From Candidatus Krumholzibacteriota bacterium (GTDB lineage Bacteria > Krumholzibacteriota > Krumholzibacteriia > JAJRXK01), in NCBI GenBank assembly GCA_029262065.1, contig JAJDAC010000022.1:124001-188000 (forward strand): 64,000 nt of DNA. The letters are read 5' to 3'. How positions within the stretch are numbered: position 1 is the first letter of the stretch; the number at the start of each line of letters is the position of its first letter. A model generated the notes under the pieces. The model worked only from the letters and a program-made list of their open reading frames with translations. It made no database searches and was not told the DNA's origin. Position numbers and translations under genes: made by a program. Positions 16,172 through 25,670 of the stretch are shown one piece after another.

Positions 16172-18600
16172 TCCTTCTCCTTGGTTTCATCGACCGTCGC
16201 ACTGGCTTGGGTCAGCGAGGGGTCCCAGGGCGCGAAGATACAGGTGAACACCGCCCCGCCGTCGGCGTGATTGGTAGCCCGCACCGTGCCGTGCATGAGC
16301 TCCATGTATGTCTTCACGACGTTCAACCCCAGTCCGAATCCCATTTGCGGCGAGTACGGACTGGGCGGCCCCTGCTTGTAGGGCTCGAACAATGCGTCCA
16401 GCTCGGTCACGGGCAACCCCGGACCCACATCGCGCACCGTAAGACACTGTCGGTCGTGGTCTTCCGTTTCCAACTTTATCTGCACCGCGGTATTGGGTGG
16501 CGAATACCGCACCGCGTTCTCGAACAGGTTGTCGAGCACGTCCAGTAGCTTCTCGGCGTCACCGGTCACCGCAGGAAGATCTTCAGGAAGATCCACGTCG
16601 AACGTTACACGATTGGAGTGAGCCACCGGCGCGATCTTCTGCAGACAATTGCGCACGACCTCACTGACCTTGGTGGGACCCAACTCGACTTTCGCCGTGG
16701 AGGCTTCCATGCGCGTGGTCTCGAGCAGATTGTTCACCAGTCGTTTCAACTGATCCGAAGACGACATGATTCCGTTCAGGTACACCTTCTGCTTTTCGTT
16801 GATCGGTCCCACGACACCGTCGAGCAGATTGTGGGCCGCCCAACTGATGGACGTAAGCGGGCTACGGAGGTCGTGCGCAACCTGTGAAAAGAACTGCGTG
16901 CGAAACCGATTCATTTCGTCTGAGCGCGTACGGGCGACCGCCTCTTCGGCCACCGTCTGTACCAGGTTCATGCGTTCGATGGCGGCCGCGGTCAGCTGCG
17001 CGAACTGCCTCAGCAATCCCAGGTCCTGCTCGATGTAGCGACGCTCGGACCGCTTCTCCCCCACCAATACCAGCCCCATGAGCTTGTTGTTCACGAGCAT
17101 CGGTTGCACCAACGTGAGCCCGTCGTTCACCAGTTCACGGGGCAGATCGGCCGATTCCAGATCCGAAGAACTGGTGGAATTGGGCACCGCGGTAGCACTG
17201 CCGTCGACATGAAGAAACTGTTTCAAGCGGGAAAACGACTGCAGGGTGGACACCGAGAACGTGCCCTGCGTGCGGTATTCGCCACGCACGCGGTAGGCGA
17301 TTCCCGAGTTCATGGGATCGAGCTTTTCCTGCAGGAATTTCAGCAGAAGGTCGGCCAACTGGTCCTGGCTGTTCACATGTGAGATCCGGCGTGCGAACTC
17401 CTCGAGCGATCGACCGTAGTCATAACCGATCTTGAAGAACGTGCGGTCGACCCAGAACGCGATCAGCCGGCGCGTGGGCACGAACAACGACACCGGCACC
17501 ACGGTGGCCACAATTGGAATGTAGGGTGAGCTTCCCGGGAAGCGCAGTTCGAACTCACGGCCAATAGCTACACCCAGCAACAGGTAGATACCCACCATGA
17601 CGCTGGCCAACAGCGGGTAGATCAAACTGCGCCGGATGATCACGTCGATATCCAGGAACTTGTAACGAATCACCGTTACGCTGAACGCCAACGGAATGAC
17701 AATGGAGCACAACCGGGCTATTTCGATGGGAAGCACCAACTGCTCGGCTCCAAACGCGCGAGGCAAACCGTGCAGGAAGATGTAGGGCGCACCGCCGCAG
17801 GTAATTCCCCACAGAATCCATTTGGTCTGCTCGATTTCGCGTGCACTCACCGCTCGCCGCAGGCTCTGGGCGAACAGCCCACAACCCAGGGCAAACACGA
17901 CGGCCAGGAACAACTTACCGCCCAGATTGGCAACCTTGAAAACGCTCCACAGCGCCGGCGAGGGCGCGCGGGCGTATAGCAGGTACGCCACCGACTGAGC
18001 CACCGCCACCAACATCGCCAACCAGAACACGCCCGGCATCAACCAAGGCCGGCGATCGAGAACGGGGCGCCGATAGGGAAACGTCATGCTCACGCTGAAC
18101 AGCAGTGCGGGCAAGAGCACCAACGCCAAGATTCGGCCGAGTCCCAGCAACATGTCCGTGCTCGCGCCGGCGCGGGGCATGAAGATGGCGCCAACGCTGA
18201 CGGCCAGCCCGTACAGAAGGCACGCCCAGTACAGATCGCGCGCGGGCCCGCGATCCATGCGAGCCGCGAAGACCAGCACCGACACCGCCCAAAAGAACAA
18301 TCCGTTGAGCGCGGTGATGATGAGATAGAACGATGACAATGCCGGCTGCGCGGCGAACACCCGCTGACGGCCACCTTCGACCACCACGATGGCATCGGCG
18401 TTGTCGGCGCCCAGGGCAAGAGCGCGAAGTTCGTCGACCGAACCCGCGACGTTTCCGTTCACGGTGACCGGATAGACCAGAGTGGTCGGATCGAAACCAT
18501 CGGGCAGCGCAGAAAGGTGCAGCTGGCGCTCCGCCGCCCACAGGTAGATCAGCACGAACGCCGTGGCAATCAGATAGTATTTTAGTCTTTGCCTGTCCAT
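16168..18600 (-). CDS. Membrane sensor histidine kinase (GAF-HisKA-HATPase)
   Basis: An 810-residue kinase from the ATG at 18600; a longer frame to 18684 is possible but lacks the expected hydrophobic N-terminus. One membrane helix (YYLIATAFVLIYLWAAE) precedes a ~100-residue extracytoplasmic region, followed by about seven membrane helices (roughly residues 110-380) ending in the RYKFLDIDVIIRRSLIY motif common in multi-pass sensor kinases. A GAF-like domain lies at about 400-550. HisKA has the phospho-acceptor His576 in FFSQVAHDLRSPLTS. The ATPase has the N box in LDNLFENAVRYSPPN, the G1 box in RDVGPGLPV and the G2 box in GFGLGLNVVKTYMEL. It is translationally coupled to the NtrC-type regulator. 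The signal sensed is unknown; the large membrane sensor suggests a membrane or envelope cue. Confidence 0.92.
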   Translation of the reverse strand: MDRQRLKYYLIATAFVLIYLWAAERQLHLSALPDGFDPTTLVYPVTVNGNVAGSVDELRALALGADNADAIVVVEGGRQRVFAAQPALSSFYLIITALNGLFFWAVSVLVFAARMDRGPARDLYWACLLYGLAVSVGAIFMPRAGASTDMLLGLGRILALVLLPALLFSVSMTFPYRRPVLDRRPWLMPGVFWLAMLVAVAQSVAYLLYARAPSPALWSVFKVANLGGKLFLAVVFALGCGLFAQSLRRAVSAREIEQTKWILWGITCGGAPYIFLHGLPRAFGAEQLVLPIEIARLCSIVIPLAFSVTVIRYKFLDIDVIIRRSLIYPLLASVMVGIYLLLGVAIGREFELRFPGSSPYIPIVATVVPVSLFVPTRRLIAFWVDRTFFKIGYDYGRSLEEFARRISHVNSQDQLADLLLKFLQEKLDPMNSGIAYRVRGEYRTQGTFSVSTLQSFSRLKQFLHVDGSATAVPNSTSSSDLESADLPRELVNDGLTLVQPMLVNNKLMGLVLVGEKRSERRYIEQDLGLLRQFAQLTAAAIERMNLVQTVAEEAVARTRSDEMNRFRTQFFSQVAHDLRSPLTSISWAAHNLLDGVVGPINEKQKVYLNGIMSSSDQLKRLVNNLLETTRMEASTAKVELGPTKVSEVVRNCLQKIAPVAHSNRVTFDVDLPEDLPAVTGDAEKLLDVLDNLFENAVRYSPPNTAVQIKLETEDHDRQCLTVRDVGPGLPVTELDALFEPYKQGPPSPYSPQMGFGLGLNVVKTYMELMHGTVRATNHADGGAVFTCIFAPWDPSLTQASATVDETKEKE

Positions 18601-18745
18601 GACCGCTTCCGATCCAGCATACACGGTGTCGAGTTTCCGATACACCCGGCGACGGGTGGATGTGCGCTCGGAAAGCCCCCCCAAACCCGCTCAACGCGCC
18701 ATCAGCGGCTTCAATTGCGGGTTTCCTGCTTCCGCACGAGCGTGC

Positions 18746-18773
18746 CCACTGGCTGGCATAGATGTTCCAGTGG
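18746..18773. promoter_or_regulatory. Inverted repeat in the kinase/outer-membrane-protein divergent region
   Basis: CCACTGG (18746-18752) and CCAGTGG (18767-18773) form a perfect 7 bp inverted repeat with a 14 bp spacer. The whole element is 28 bp long and lies between the divergent kinase operon (start 18600) and the outer-membrane-like gene (start 18842). Such spacing suits a dimeric Fis-type HTH regulator such as the adjacent NtrC-like protein. The right part overlaps TGGCAT-N5-TTCCA, which resembles a sigma-54 promoter but lacks the GC of the -12 element. The role is inferred only. Confidence 0.3.
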
Positions 18774-18841
18774 CAAGGAACGAACCGCGGACGATCCGCG
18801 CCCCGTGACCCTGATCGCCCTTTTTCGGCGGAGGCAGAGCC

Positions 18842-19447
18842 ATGATGAAGTCGCCCGGCATGTTGTTTCTCTTTCTGAGCTGCGTAGTCTCGACCCTGAT
18901 GCCCAAAGCAGCCAGCTCCCAAACCGCGACCGACCGGGATCTCTCGACACCGATCGAGTCACCCGTACTGTTCAACCAACGCAATCTTAGTGGACCCCGG
19001 TTCGGCATGACGTATCTGGCGGGCAACGGCCGCCTGCGCCAGGAAGCTCGTGACCACGACATGGGTCGCATGTTGAGCCAGTTTGGCTGGCACTTCGAGT
19101 ACCAGATCGTTCCCGAGGGCGGCGGCCCTCAGTTCGTGGTGGAGACGGTGCCTCTGGTAGCGGGGGTCGAGTACGGCAAACTGGTGCCCAACCTCACGCT
19201 GGCCATGGGCGTACGGTTTCCCAACGGGTTCGAGTTTGGACTGGGGCCGCACCTGCTCTTCGTTGGTGGCGACGAGGAACCCGTCATCACTTCACTGGTG
19301 GTGGCCGTGGGCAAGAGCTTCGACTACGGCGGCGTAAGCCTGCCCGTGAATCTGGCCCTGAGTACGAGCCCCGACGGCAATCAGATATCGCTGATGTTCG
19401 GATACGCCATTTCGCGCAAGCGGGGAGCCAAGACCCAAGGCTGGTAG
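18842..19447 (+). CDS. Small outer-membrane-like protein with signal peptide
   Basis: A 201-residue protein beginning MMKSPGMLFLFLSCVV, with a signal peptide probably cleaved near AASSQTA. The mature part is rich in alternating polar and hydrophobic strands with many Gly and aromatic residues (VVAVGKSFDYGGVSLPVNLA, then ISLMFGYAISRK near the C-terminus), consistent with an eight-stranded beta-barrel or similar small outer-membrane protein. I cannot assign a family. It is divergent from the sensor kinase operon and could be a target of that system. The ribosome site GGCGGAGGCAG is good. Confidence 0.55.
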   Translation: MMKSPGMLFLFLSCVVSTLMPKAASSQTATDRDLSTPIESPVLFNQRNLSGPRFGMTYLAGNGRLRQEARDHDMGRMLSQFGWHFEYQIVPEGGGPQFVVETVPLVAGVEYGKLVPNLTLAMGVRFPNGFEFGLGPHLLFVGGDEEPVITSLVVAVGKSFDYGGVSLPVNLALSTSPDGNQISLMFGYAISRKRGAKTQGW

Positions 19448-19576
19448 CGAAGGTTTGAACCGAGGGCCGGGCGCGGCGCTGGCGCCCACGCCCGGCCTCG
19501 GCTATTGTTCACGTATCCCCGGTTCATGAAAAACAGATGCAATATCTGGCGCACTGCGTCGAACCGGAGTCTGCCC

Positions 19577-20695
19577 ATGACCCACGATCGCTCACCACGA
19601 ATTCCGTCGGCCGATGTCCGCGCGCGGCGCGGCCGCGGTGCCCTCAGCAACCATACCGGTCGCTTCGAGCCACGCCGTACCGACAGCTTCGACGACGGCT
19701 GGGACACCATCGAAGCCGAGGCCGAGAGACCGGCGACCGTTATCATCCCCGAAGCCTGTCGCAATCCACTCACGACAAACGATTCTCCGGACGTGCCGTT
19801 CGACGTCTCTCTCAACCCCTACAAAGGTTGCGAACACGGCTGCGTCTATTGCTTCGCCCGACCCGGGCACGCCTACCTGGGCCTGTCACCCGGACTGGAT
19901 TTCGAAACAAGAATCATCTCCAAGCCCGATGCGCCGCAGCGTCTGCGTGAACGACTGGCGCGTCGCTCTTACCAGCCGCAGTCCATCGCCCTGGGCTCCA
20001 ATACCGACCCCTACCAACCAGCCGAGCGCGACCTTCGCCTCACGCGACAGATTCTGGAAGTGCTACAGGAGCACCGCCATCCCTTTTCGATCGTAACCAA
20101 GTCGCATCTGGTTCTGCGGGATCTCGACATCCTGGTACCCATGGCCCAACAGAATCTGACCATGGTGTTCCTTTCCATCACCACGCTCGAGCCCGAACTC
20201 GCGCGTACAATGGAACCACGTGCGACCGCACCGGCCGGCCGTATCGAAGCTCTGCGCCGCCTGGCCGAAGCGGGCGTCCCGGCCGGAGTCCTGGCGTCCC
20301 CCCTGATTCCGGGGCTGAACGACGTTGAGCTGGATAGCATCCTCGAGGCCGCCCGCGGGGCCGGGGCTTCGTTCGCGGGAACCGCTCTGGTCCGGCTTCC
20401 TCATGAAGTGAAGGACCTGTTCTTCGAGTGGGCCGATGAACACTGCCCCGATCGCTCCGCTCGCATCGAGAGCCTGATCAAGTCGGCCCAGGGTGGCCGG
20501 CTATACGACTCCAGATTCGGCAAGCGAGGCGTCGGCGATGGCGCCTACGCAAAGGCCCTGCATCAGCGCTTCCAGATCGCATGCCGACGTCTCGGGCTTG
20601 AGACCGGAAGAACGAATCTGGATTGCAGCCGCTTCCGGGTCCCGCCGCGCCGAGGCGAAAACCTCGATCTATTCGGGGAAACTCCTACCGACTGA
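19577..20695 (+). CDS. PA0069-family radical SAM protein
   Basis: A 372-residue protein from the ATG at 19577 (MTHDRS). Upstream in-frame ATGs at 19505 and 19526 would add an unconserved head. The N-terminal RRGRGALSNHTGRFE motif is a hallmark of the PA0069/spore-photolyase-like group. The radical SAM cluster motif is CEHGCVYC, preceded by SLNPYKG; FARPGHAYLG, GSNTDPYQPAE and SIVTKSHLVLRD follow in the order usual for the family. The C-terminal LPHEVKDLFFEW and SGKR/DSRFGKRG-like region also fits. Family members are distantly related to the DNA repair enzyme spore photoproduct lyase, but their substrate is unproven. The gene stands alone. Confidence 0.9.
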   Translation: MTHDRSPRIPSADVRARRGRGALSNHTGRFEPRRTDSFDDGWDTIEAEAERPATVIIPEACRNPLTTNDSPDVPFDVSLNPYKGCEHGCVYCFARPGHAYLGLSPGLDFETRIISKPDAPQRLRERLARRSYQPQSIALGSNTDPYQPAERDLRLTRQILEVLQEHRHPFSIVTKSHLVLRDLDILVPMAQQNLTMVFLSITTLEPELARTMEPRATAPAGRIEALRRLAEAGVPAGVLASPLIPGLNDVELDSILEAARGAGASFAGTALVRLPHEVKDLFFEWADEHCPDRSARIESLIKSAQGGRLYDSRFGKRGVGDGAYAKALHQRFQIACRRLGLETGRTNLDCSRFRVPPRRGENLDLFGETPTD

Positions 20696-20911
20696 AGTGA
20701 AAATCCAATTGCAACGGAACCTCGTCGAACCCGGTATCCACAACCCCGTGAATTGTCATATAGTCATGGGAGTTCTCGCATCCCTGCCTTGGCATCCAAC
20801 TACCACACACGCTGCTCGCCGGCCGTGTTGGGCCGCTTCCACCGTGCAACACGGTGTGAAACTAAGGGGCCGCCCAGGGACGAACCGTTGTCCAAGTCCA
20901 TGGAGGAATCT

Positions 20912-22180
20912 GTGCTCCCTAGGCTATCGATCGCCACTGTCGTGGCACTCGCCGTATTCCTTTCCACAACCAGCCTCGTCGATCCGGCCTTCGGGCAAGC
21001 CGGTTTGCAGATTACCGAGGTAGACCCTGACGGTGATCAGGTGGAAGTCACCAACATGGCGGCGGCCCAAAGCACCGCGTTCTTTCCGTTCTGCCACCAG
21101 TTCAACTACAGCAGCGCGGTGGGAGCCGGAACCAGTTTCGCGGCCGGAGAAACCAAACTGTTCGCGGTGAGCGGACTGAACGATGTCGACACCGACTTGT
21201 GGCTCTACCAGTCGTTCTCGTTCTTCGACGGAAACGCCATCATCAGCGGCCTGAAATACGGACCCAATGTCAACGTGGGGCGCACCGGCGTCGCATCGGG
21301 CGTGGGTCTCTGGCCCAGCGCCTCTGCCCATGCACCGGCGCCGCCGGCGGGTACCACACTCGCCTACGACGGATTCGGCTTTACGCCCGCCGATTGGTAC
21401 ATCGACGAAACACCGACCATGGGAACCGCCGACTCGACCCCCGTGGGTAGCGTCACTTCCGAACTGTCGTTCCCATCGGGAGTCCAGACCTTCGAGGACG
21501 TCTTCCTTGGTGACGAAGTGGAAGCCATCGCCGGGTGGTCGAAGGACGATGACAGTCCGAGCCCGGGTATGTTCACGGTACGTTGCGTGAACGACGTACA
21601 GGGGAACATCGTCAACAATCTGGGTTCCAGCCGCTGGCTGCGGATCCATGACCAGAATGACGCCGACGAAGAAAACTCGTTCAGCACGAGCGCAATGGTC
21701 GCAAGCGCGCCCCTGAACTACGAGTTCAGCTTCTTCGTAAACGTCGAGGCAATGGGCGGCGGCGCCGCGCCTCGCTTGATGGTCCAGCATCACGATGGCA
21801 GCGATTTCGCCGACGCCTGGGGACTCGAGTTCTCTGGCGGTGGCGGCAACGTAGTGGTCACCGACATGGGTGGCTTCGATCTGTCGGTGGGTGTATTCAG
21901 CCTGATCGCCCCCACGGGGTTGGGCGACTGGATACAGGTGAACCTCGGCGTGAGTTTTGAAACGAGTACGCTGCAGGTCGCAATCAACGGCGGAACGCCA
22001 ATCGCCCTGCCCATCAATCTCGATTCCGGCGCGGACAAGCAGAACCTGCGACTCCGTTTCGATGGCTCCGGCAGCGGCAACTCCTCAACCGTACTGATCG
22101 ACGACCTGACCGTGATCTTCGAGGAGCCGCCAGTAGCCACGTATCTGGACAGCTTCGGCCAGGTAAAGGCCCGCTTCTAG
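20912..22180 (+). CDS. Secreted protein with lamin-tail-like start, function unknown
   Basis: A 422-residue exported protein. I prefer the GTG at 20912 because GGAGGA (20902-20907) sits 4 nt upstream; the ATG at 20900 would put the ribosome site inside the gene. The signal peptide is roughly LSIATVVALAVFL through AFGQA. The mature start GLQITEVDPDGDQVEVTN resembles the beginning of lamin-tail-like domains found in secreted bacterial proteins. The second half, from about residue 190 (GVQTFEDVF, then EFSFFVNVEAMG and LRLRFDGSGSGNS), looks like a concanavalin-like jelly-roll domain. No active-site motif was seen. A hairpin terminator follows the stop by 28 bp. The 216 bp upstream of the gene holds no other gene. 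Confidence 0.6.
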   Translation: MLPRLSIATVVALAVFLSTTSLVDPAFGQAGLQITEVDPDGDQVEVTNMAAAQSTAFFPFCHQFNYSSAVGAGTSFAAGETKLFAVSGLNDVDTDLWLYQSFSFFDGNAIISGLKYGPNVNVGRTGVASGVGLWPSASAHAPAPPAGTTLAYDGFGFTPADWYIDETPTMGTADSTPVGSVTSELSFPSGVQTFEDVFLGDEVEAIAGWSKDDDSPSPGMFTVRCVNDVQGNIVNNLGSSRWLRIHDQNDADEENSFSTSAMVASAPLNYEFSFFVNVEAMGGGAAPRLMVQHHDGSDFADAWGLEFSGGGGNVVVTDMGGFDLSVGVFSLIAPTGLGDWIQVNLGVSFETSTLQVAINGGTPIALPINLDSGADKQNLRLRFDGSGSGNSSTVLIDDLTVIFEEPPVATYLDSFGQVKARF

Positions 22181-22208
22181 ACTGCCGCTGGCCCACCCGA
22201 CAACGACG

Positions 22209-22246
22209 ACACAAGGGGCGGACCTTCGGGTTCGCCCCCTTTGTGT
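22209..22246 (+). terminator. Rho-independent terminator-like hairpin
   Basis: A long stem with inner arms CGGACC and GGTTCG around a TTCG loop is extended by GGGG/CCCC and, after one-base bulges, by ACACAA with TTTGTGT. It lies 28 bp after the secreted protein stop at 22180 and before the next start at 22337. The T tract after it is weak, so this is a likely but not textbook terminator. Confidence 0.6.
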
Positions 22247-22336
22247 TGTTGCCATTCTCAAGGTTGCCTTACCCTATGTGATCCGACAATCGTGGCCCCA
22301 CAATGAGCTTTTCTGCATCGACCCAGGAGGAAGATC

Positions 22337-25300
22337 GTGAGCGACCGCCCCACCTACCCCCTTGCCTCGCGGCGAGTCATGGCCATCGCGCTGTTGGCCG
22401 TGCTGGCAACGAGTTTCCCGGCGCCAGCAACCCATGCGGCCGATGAAGCCGCCGTGGCGTCCGACCACTTGAAGGGTCTGTCGTTTCGCGCTCTGGGCCC
22501 CGGCATCAGTTCGGGTCGCATTTCCGACCTGGCCGTGACCCCGGGTCGACCCTGGGAATACTACGTATCAACCGCTTCGGGCGGACTCTGGAAGACGGTG
22601 AACTCGGGGACGACCTGGCAGCCCATCTTCGACCACGAGGGCTCCTACTCAATCGGTTGCATCGCCATGGACCCAGCCAACCCACTGGCTCTGTGGGTGG
22701 GAACCGGCGAGAACAACAGCCAACGCAGCGTGGCCTACGGCGACGGCGTGTACAAGAGCGTGGACGGCGGCACCAACTGGGAGAACGTGGGACTGGCCGA
22801 CAGCGAGCACATTGGCAAGATCCTGGTTGATCCTCGCAACTCCAACCACGTCTACGTTGCATCGCAGGGACCGCTATGGCGGGAGGGTGGCGACCGCGGT
22901 TTGTACGAGACCCTCGACGGCGGCGCCACGTGGAATCGCATCCTGCACATCGATGAGCACACCGGCGTGAGTGATCTGGTCATGGACCCGCGCAACCCCG
23001 ACGTCATGTACGCGTCCTCCTACCAACGGCGCCGGCACGTGTGGACCCTCATCAACGGCGGGCCCGGGTCGGCCATCCACAAGACCACCGACGGCGGCAA
23101 GACGTGGCAGAAACTGTCCAACGGTTTGCCCAGTGTGGACATGGGCCGCATTGGACTGGCGCTCTCGGCCAACCCCGACATCGTCTACGCCATCGTCGAA
23201 GCGGCCAGCGACGCCAGTGGTTTCTACGCTTCGACCGATCGTGGACACAACTGGGAGAAGCGCAGCGATTACGTGAGCGGCAGCCCGCAGTACTACCAGG
23301 AAATCATCGCCGATCCGATCAACCCCAACCGCGTGTATTCCATGGACACGTTCATGCACGTGACCGAGAACGGTGGAGCCAGTTTCGAAAGGGTCCCCGA
23401 GAACGCAAAGCACGTGGACAACCACGCCCTGTGGATCAACCCCGACAACACGAACTACCTGCTGGCCGGTTGTGATGGCGGCGTGTACGAAACGTTCGAT
23501 CGCGGCGAGACCTGGCATTTCAAGTCCAACCTGCCGCTGACCCAGTTCTACAAGATCACCGCCGACCAGGACGTCCCGTTCTACAACGTGTACGGCGGGA
23601 CCCAGGACAACAACACCCTGGGTGCGCCGTCGCGCACGGTCAGCGCCAGCGGCCTCGCCAACCGCGATTGGTTCATCACCTTGGGTGGCGACGGATTCGA
23701 ACCCCAGGTCGATCCCACCGATCCCAACATCGTGTATTCCCAGTACCAGAACGGCGGACTCGGACGTTTCGACAAGCGCAGCGGCGAGCTTGCCGATATC
23801 CAACCCCAGGCCACCGACGAAACCGGCCCGCTCAAGTGGAACTGGAGCTCGGCCCTGATCATCAGTCCGCATTCGCCCACCCGGCTCTACTACGGTGCGA
23901 ACTACCTGTTCCGCAGCGACGACCGGGGTGACTCCTGGCGCCTGGTCAGCGGCGACCTGACGCGTCAACTCGACCGCAACCAGCTGGAGGTCATGGACCA
24001 GATCTGGAGCGTCGACGCGGTTTCCAAGAACCGCTCCACATCGTTCTACGGCAACATCGTTTCGCTGTCCGAATCGCCATTGCAAGAGGGGCTCATCTAC
24101 GCCGGCACCGACGACGGGCTCATTCAGGTAACGAGCGACGGCGGTGCGAACTGGACCACGGTCGATTCCTTCCCCCGCGTTCCCGACATGGCCTACATCA
24201 GCAGCATCGCCGCCAGTCAGCACGACGCCGCCACCGTCTACGCCACCATCGACAACCACAAGAAGGGCGACTTCTCCCCGTACGTTCTTGCAAGCACGAA
24301 CCGCGGCAAGAACTGGAAAAGCATTGCCGGCGACCTCCCCGAACGCGGCCACGCGCACTCCATCGTGCAAGACCACAAGCAACCGAACCTGCTGTTCGTG
24401 GGAACGGAATTCGGCGTCTTCACCAGCGTGGACGGCGGAAAGCACTGGGTGCAGCTCAAAGCCGGCATTCCGGTCATCGCCTGCCGCGACCTCGAGATCC
24501 AACGCCGCGAAGACGATCTGGTCGTGGGAACGTTCGGACGGGGCATGTACGTGTTGGACGACTACTCGCCACTGCGCAGCATCAGCACCGACGCCCTGAA
24601 CCAGGAATCGCTGCTGTTCACGCCGCGACGGGCGTACATGTACGTCGAGAGCATGCCGCTCAGCCTGCCCGGCCGTGCGTTCATGGGCGACAGTTACTAC
24701 CTCGAACCCAATCCCGAGGTGGGAGCCCACATTACCTACTACCTTCAGGAATCCATTCAGACCCGCCGCGAACAACGACAGGACATGGAGAAGCAGGCCC
24801 GCGAGAAGGGCGATCCCAACCCCTACCCCGCGTGGGAAGAACTGCGACGCGAAGATCGCGAAGAAGAGCCGGCGATCGTTCTGACCATCCGCGATGATCA
24901 GGGCGACGTGGTACGACGACTGACCGGTCCCGTGACGAAGGGCACCCACCGGGTCGTGTGGAATCTGCGCTACTCGGCACCCAATCCCACTTCGCTCACC
25001 GCCCGCGGTTGGCACGCCCCGTGGGATCCCGACCCCGTGGGGCCCATGGTCATGCCGGGCACCTATACGGTGACCATGGCCAAGCGGGTGGAAGGCCAAC
25101 TCACGCCGCTGGCCGGTGAGGTCAGCCTCGAGACCATACCCCTCGGCTTGGCCAGCCTGCCCGCCGACGACCGGTCACAACTCGACGCGTTCCAGCGTCG
25201 AACCGCCCGGTTGCAACGCGCGGTGATGGGAGCCAGTCGTCTGGCCGGTGACACCCAGAACCGCATCGACCATCTGAAGCAGTCCATGTTCGACGCGGCC

Positions 25301-25648
25301 AGCGCGACCGAAGACCTCCAGGCCGAGATCCGCGCGCTGGAGGGCGAACTGGCCGACCTTCGGATATCGTTGGACGGGGACCGCACCGTGCGTCAACGCT
25401 CCGAACCCACCATGCCTTCGATTGGGCAGCGCCTCGACCAGATCGTCTACGGGCACTGGATGACCTCGACGTCGAATCCGACGCAGACGCACATGGACAA
25501 CTACGATCTGGCCCGCGCCCAGTTCGAACCGGTTCTGGCGTCGCTGCGCCGAATCGTGACCGAAGACATTCCGCGCATCGAGAACCAGGTCGACGCGGCC
25601 GGTGGACCCTGGACGCCGGGGCGTATCCCAACCCTGGGCAACGACTAG
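22337..25648 (+). CDS. Secreted BNR/VPS10-like beta-propeller protein
   Basis: A 1103-residue protein that starts at the GTG at 22337, with AGGAGG 6 nt upstream. The signal peptide (VMAIALLAVLATSFPAPA) ends near ATHAADEA. The body is built from sialidase-type (BNR) blades with recurring S-x-D-G-G-x-T/N-W elements: KTVNSGTTW, KSVDGGTNW, ETLDGGATW, KTTDGGKTW, QVTSDGGANW, TSVDGGKHW. This is the tandem ten-blade architecture of sortilin/VPS10-like and xyloglucanase-like glycosyl hydrolase relatives. A C-terminal beta-sandwich (residues ~830-930) and a helical coiled-coil-like tail follow. Homologues in FCB and other bacteria are usually annotated as glycosyl hydrolases without proven activity; I see no decisive catalytic pair. 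Confidence 0.8.
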   Translation: MSDRPTYPLASRRVMAIALLAVLATSFPAPATHAADEAAVASDHLKGLSFRALGPGISSGRISDLAVTPGRPWEYYVSTASGGLWKTVNSGTTWQPIFDHEGSYSIGCIAMDPANPLALWVGTGENNSQRSVAYGDGVYKSVDGGTNWENVGLADSEHIGKILVDPRNSNHVYVASQGPLWREGGDRGLYETLDGGATWNRILHIDEHTGVSDLVMDPRNPDVMYASSYQRRRHVWTLINGGPGSAIHKTTDGGKTWQKLSNGLPSVDMGRIGLALSANPDIVYAIVEAASDASGFYASTDRGHNWEKRSDYVSGSPQYYQEIIADPINPNRVYSMDTFMHVTENGGASFERVPENAKHVDNHALWINPDNTNYLLAGCDGGVYETFDRGETWHFKSNLPLTQFYKITADQDVPFYNVYGGTQDNNTLGAPSRTVSASGLANRDWFITLGGDGFEPQVDPTDPNIVYSQYQNGGLGRFDKRSGELADIQPQATDETGPLKWNWSSALIISPHSPTRLYYGANYLFRSDDRGDSWRLVSGDLTRQLDRNQLEVMDQIWSVDAVSKNRSTSFYGNIVSLSESPLQEGLIYAGTDDGLIQVTSDGGANWTTVDSFPRVPDMAYISSIAASQHDAATVYATIDNHKKGDFSPYVLASTNRGKNWKSIAGDLPERGHAHSIVQDHKQPNLLFVGTEFGVFTSVDGGKHWVQLKAGIPVIACRDLEIQRREDDLVVGTFGRGMYVLDDYSPLRSISTDALNQESLLFTPRRAYMYVESMPLSLPGRAFMGDSYYLEPNPEVGAHITYYLQESIQTRREQRQDMEKQAREKGDPNPYPAWEELRREDREEEPAIVLTIRDDQGDVVRRLTGPVTKGTHRVVWNLRYSAPNPTSLTARGWHAPWDPDPVGPMVMPGTYTVTMAKRVEGQLTPLAGEVSLETIPLGLASLPADDRSQLDAFQRRTARLQRAVMGASRLAGDTQNRIDHLKQSMFDAASATEDLQAEIRALEGELADLRISLDGDRTVRQRSEPTMPSIGQRLDQIVYGHWMTSTSNPTQTHMDNYDLARAQFEPVLASLRRIVTEDIPRIENQVDAAGGPWTPGRIPTLGND

Positions 25649-25670
25649 CCCGGCCGGCGATGCGCGAGCC

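Noticed and set aside
18754-18769. Sigma-54 promoter (TGGCAT-N5-TTCCA)
   Set aside because: Spacing is right but the invariant GC of the -12 element is CC; kept only as part of the inverted repeat.
22874-25099. 741-codon open frame on the minus strand opposite the BNR protein gene
   Set aside because: It mirrors the codon structure of the plus-strand gene, is rich in Val/His/Gly/Asp as expected for an antisense frame in GC-rich DNA, and has no recognisable domain, while the plus-strand frame has a signal peptide, ribosome site and repeated BNR motifs.
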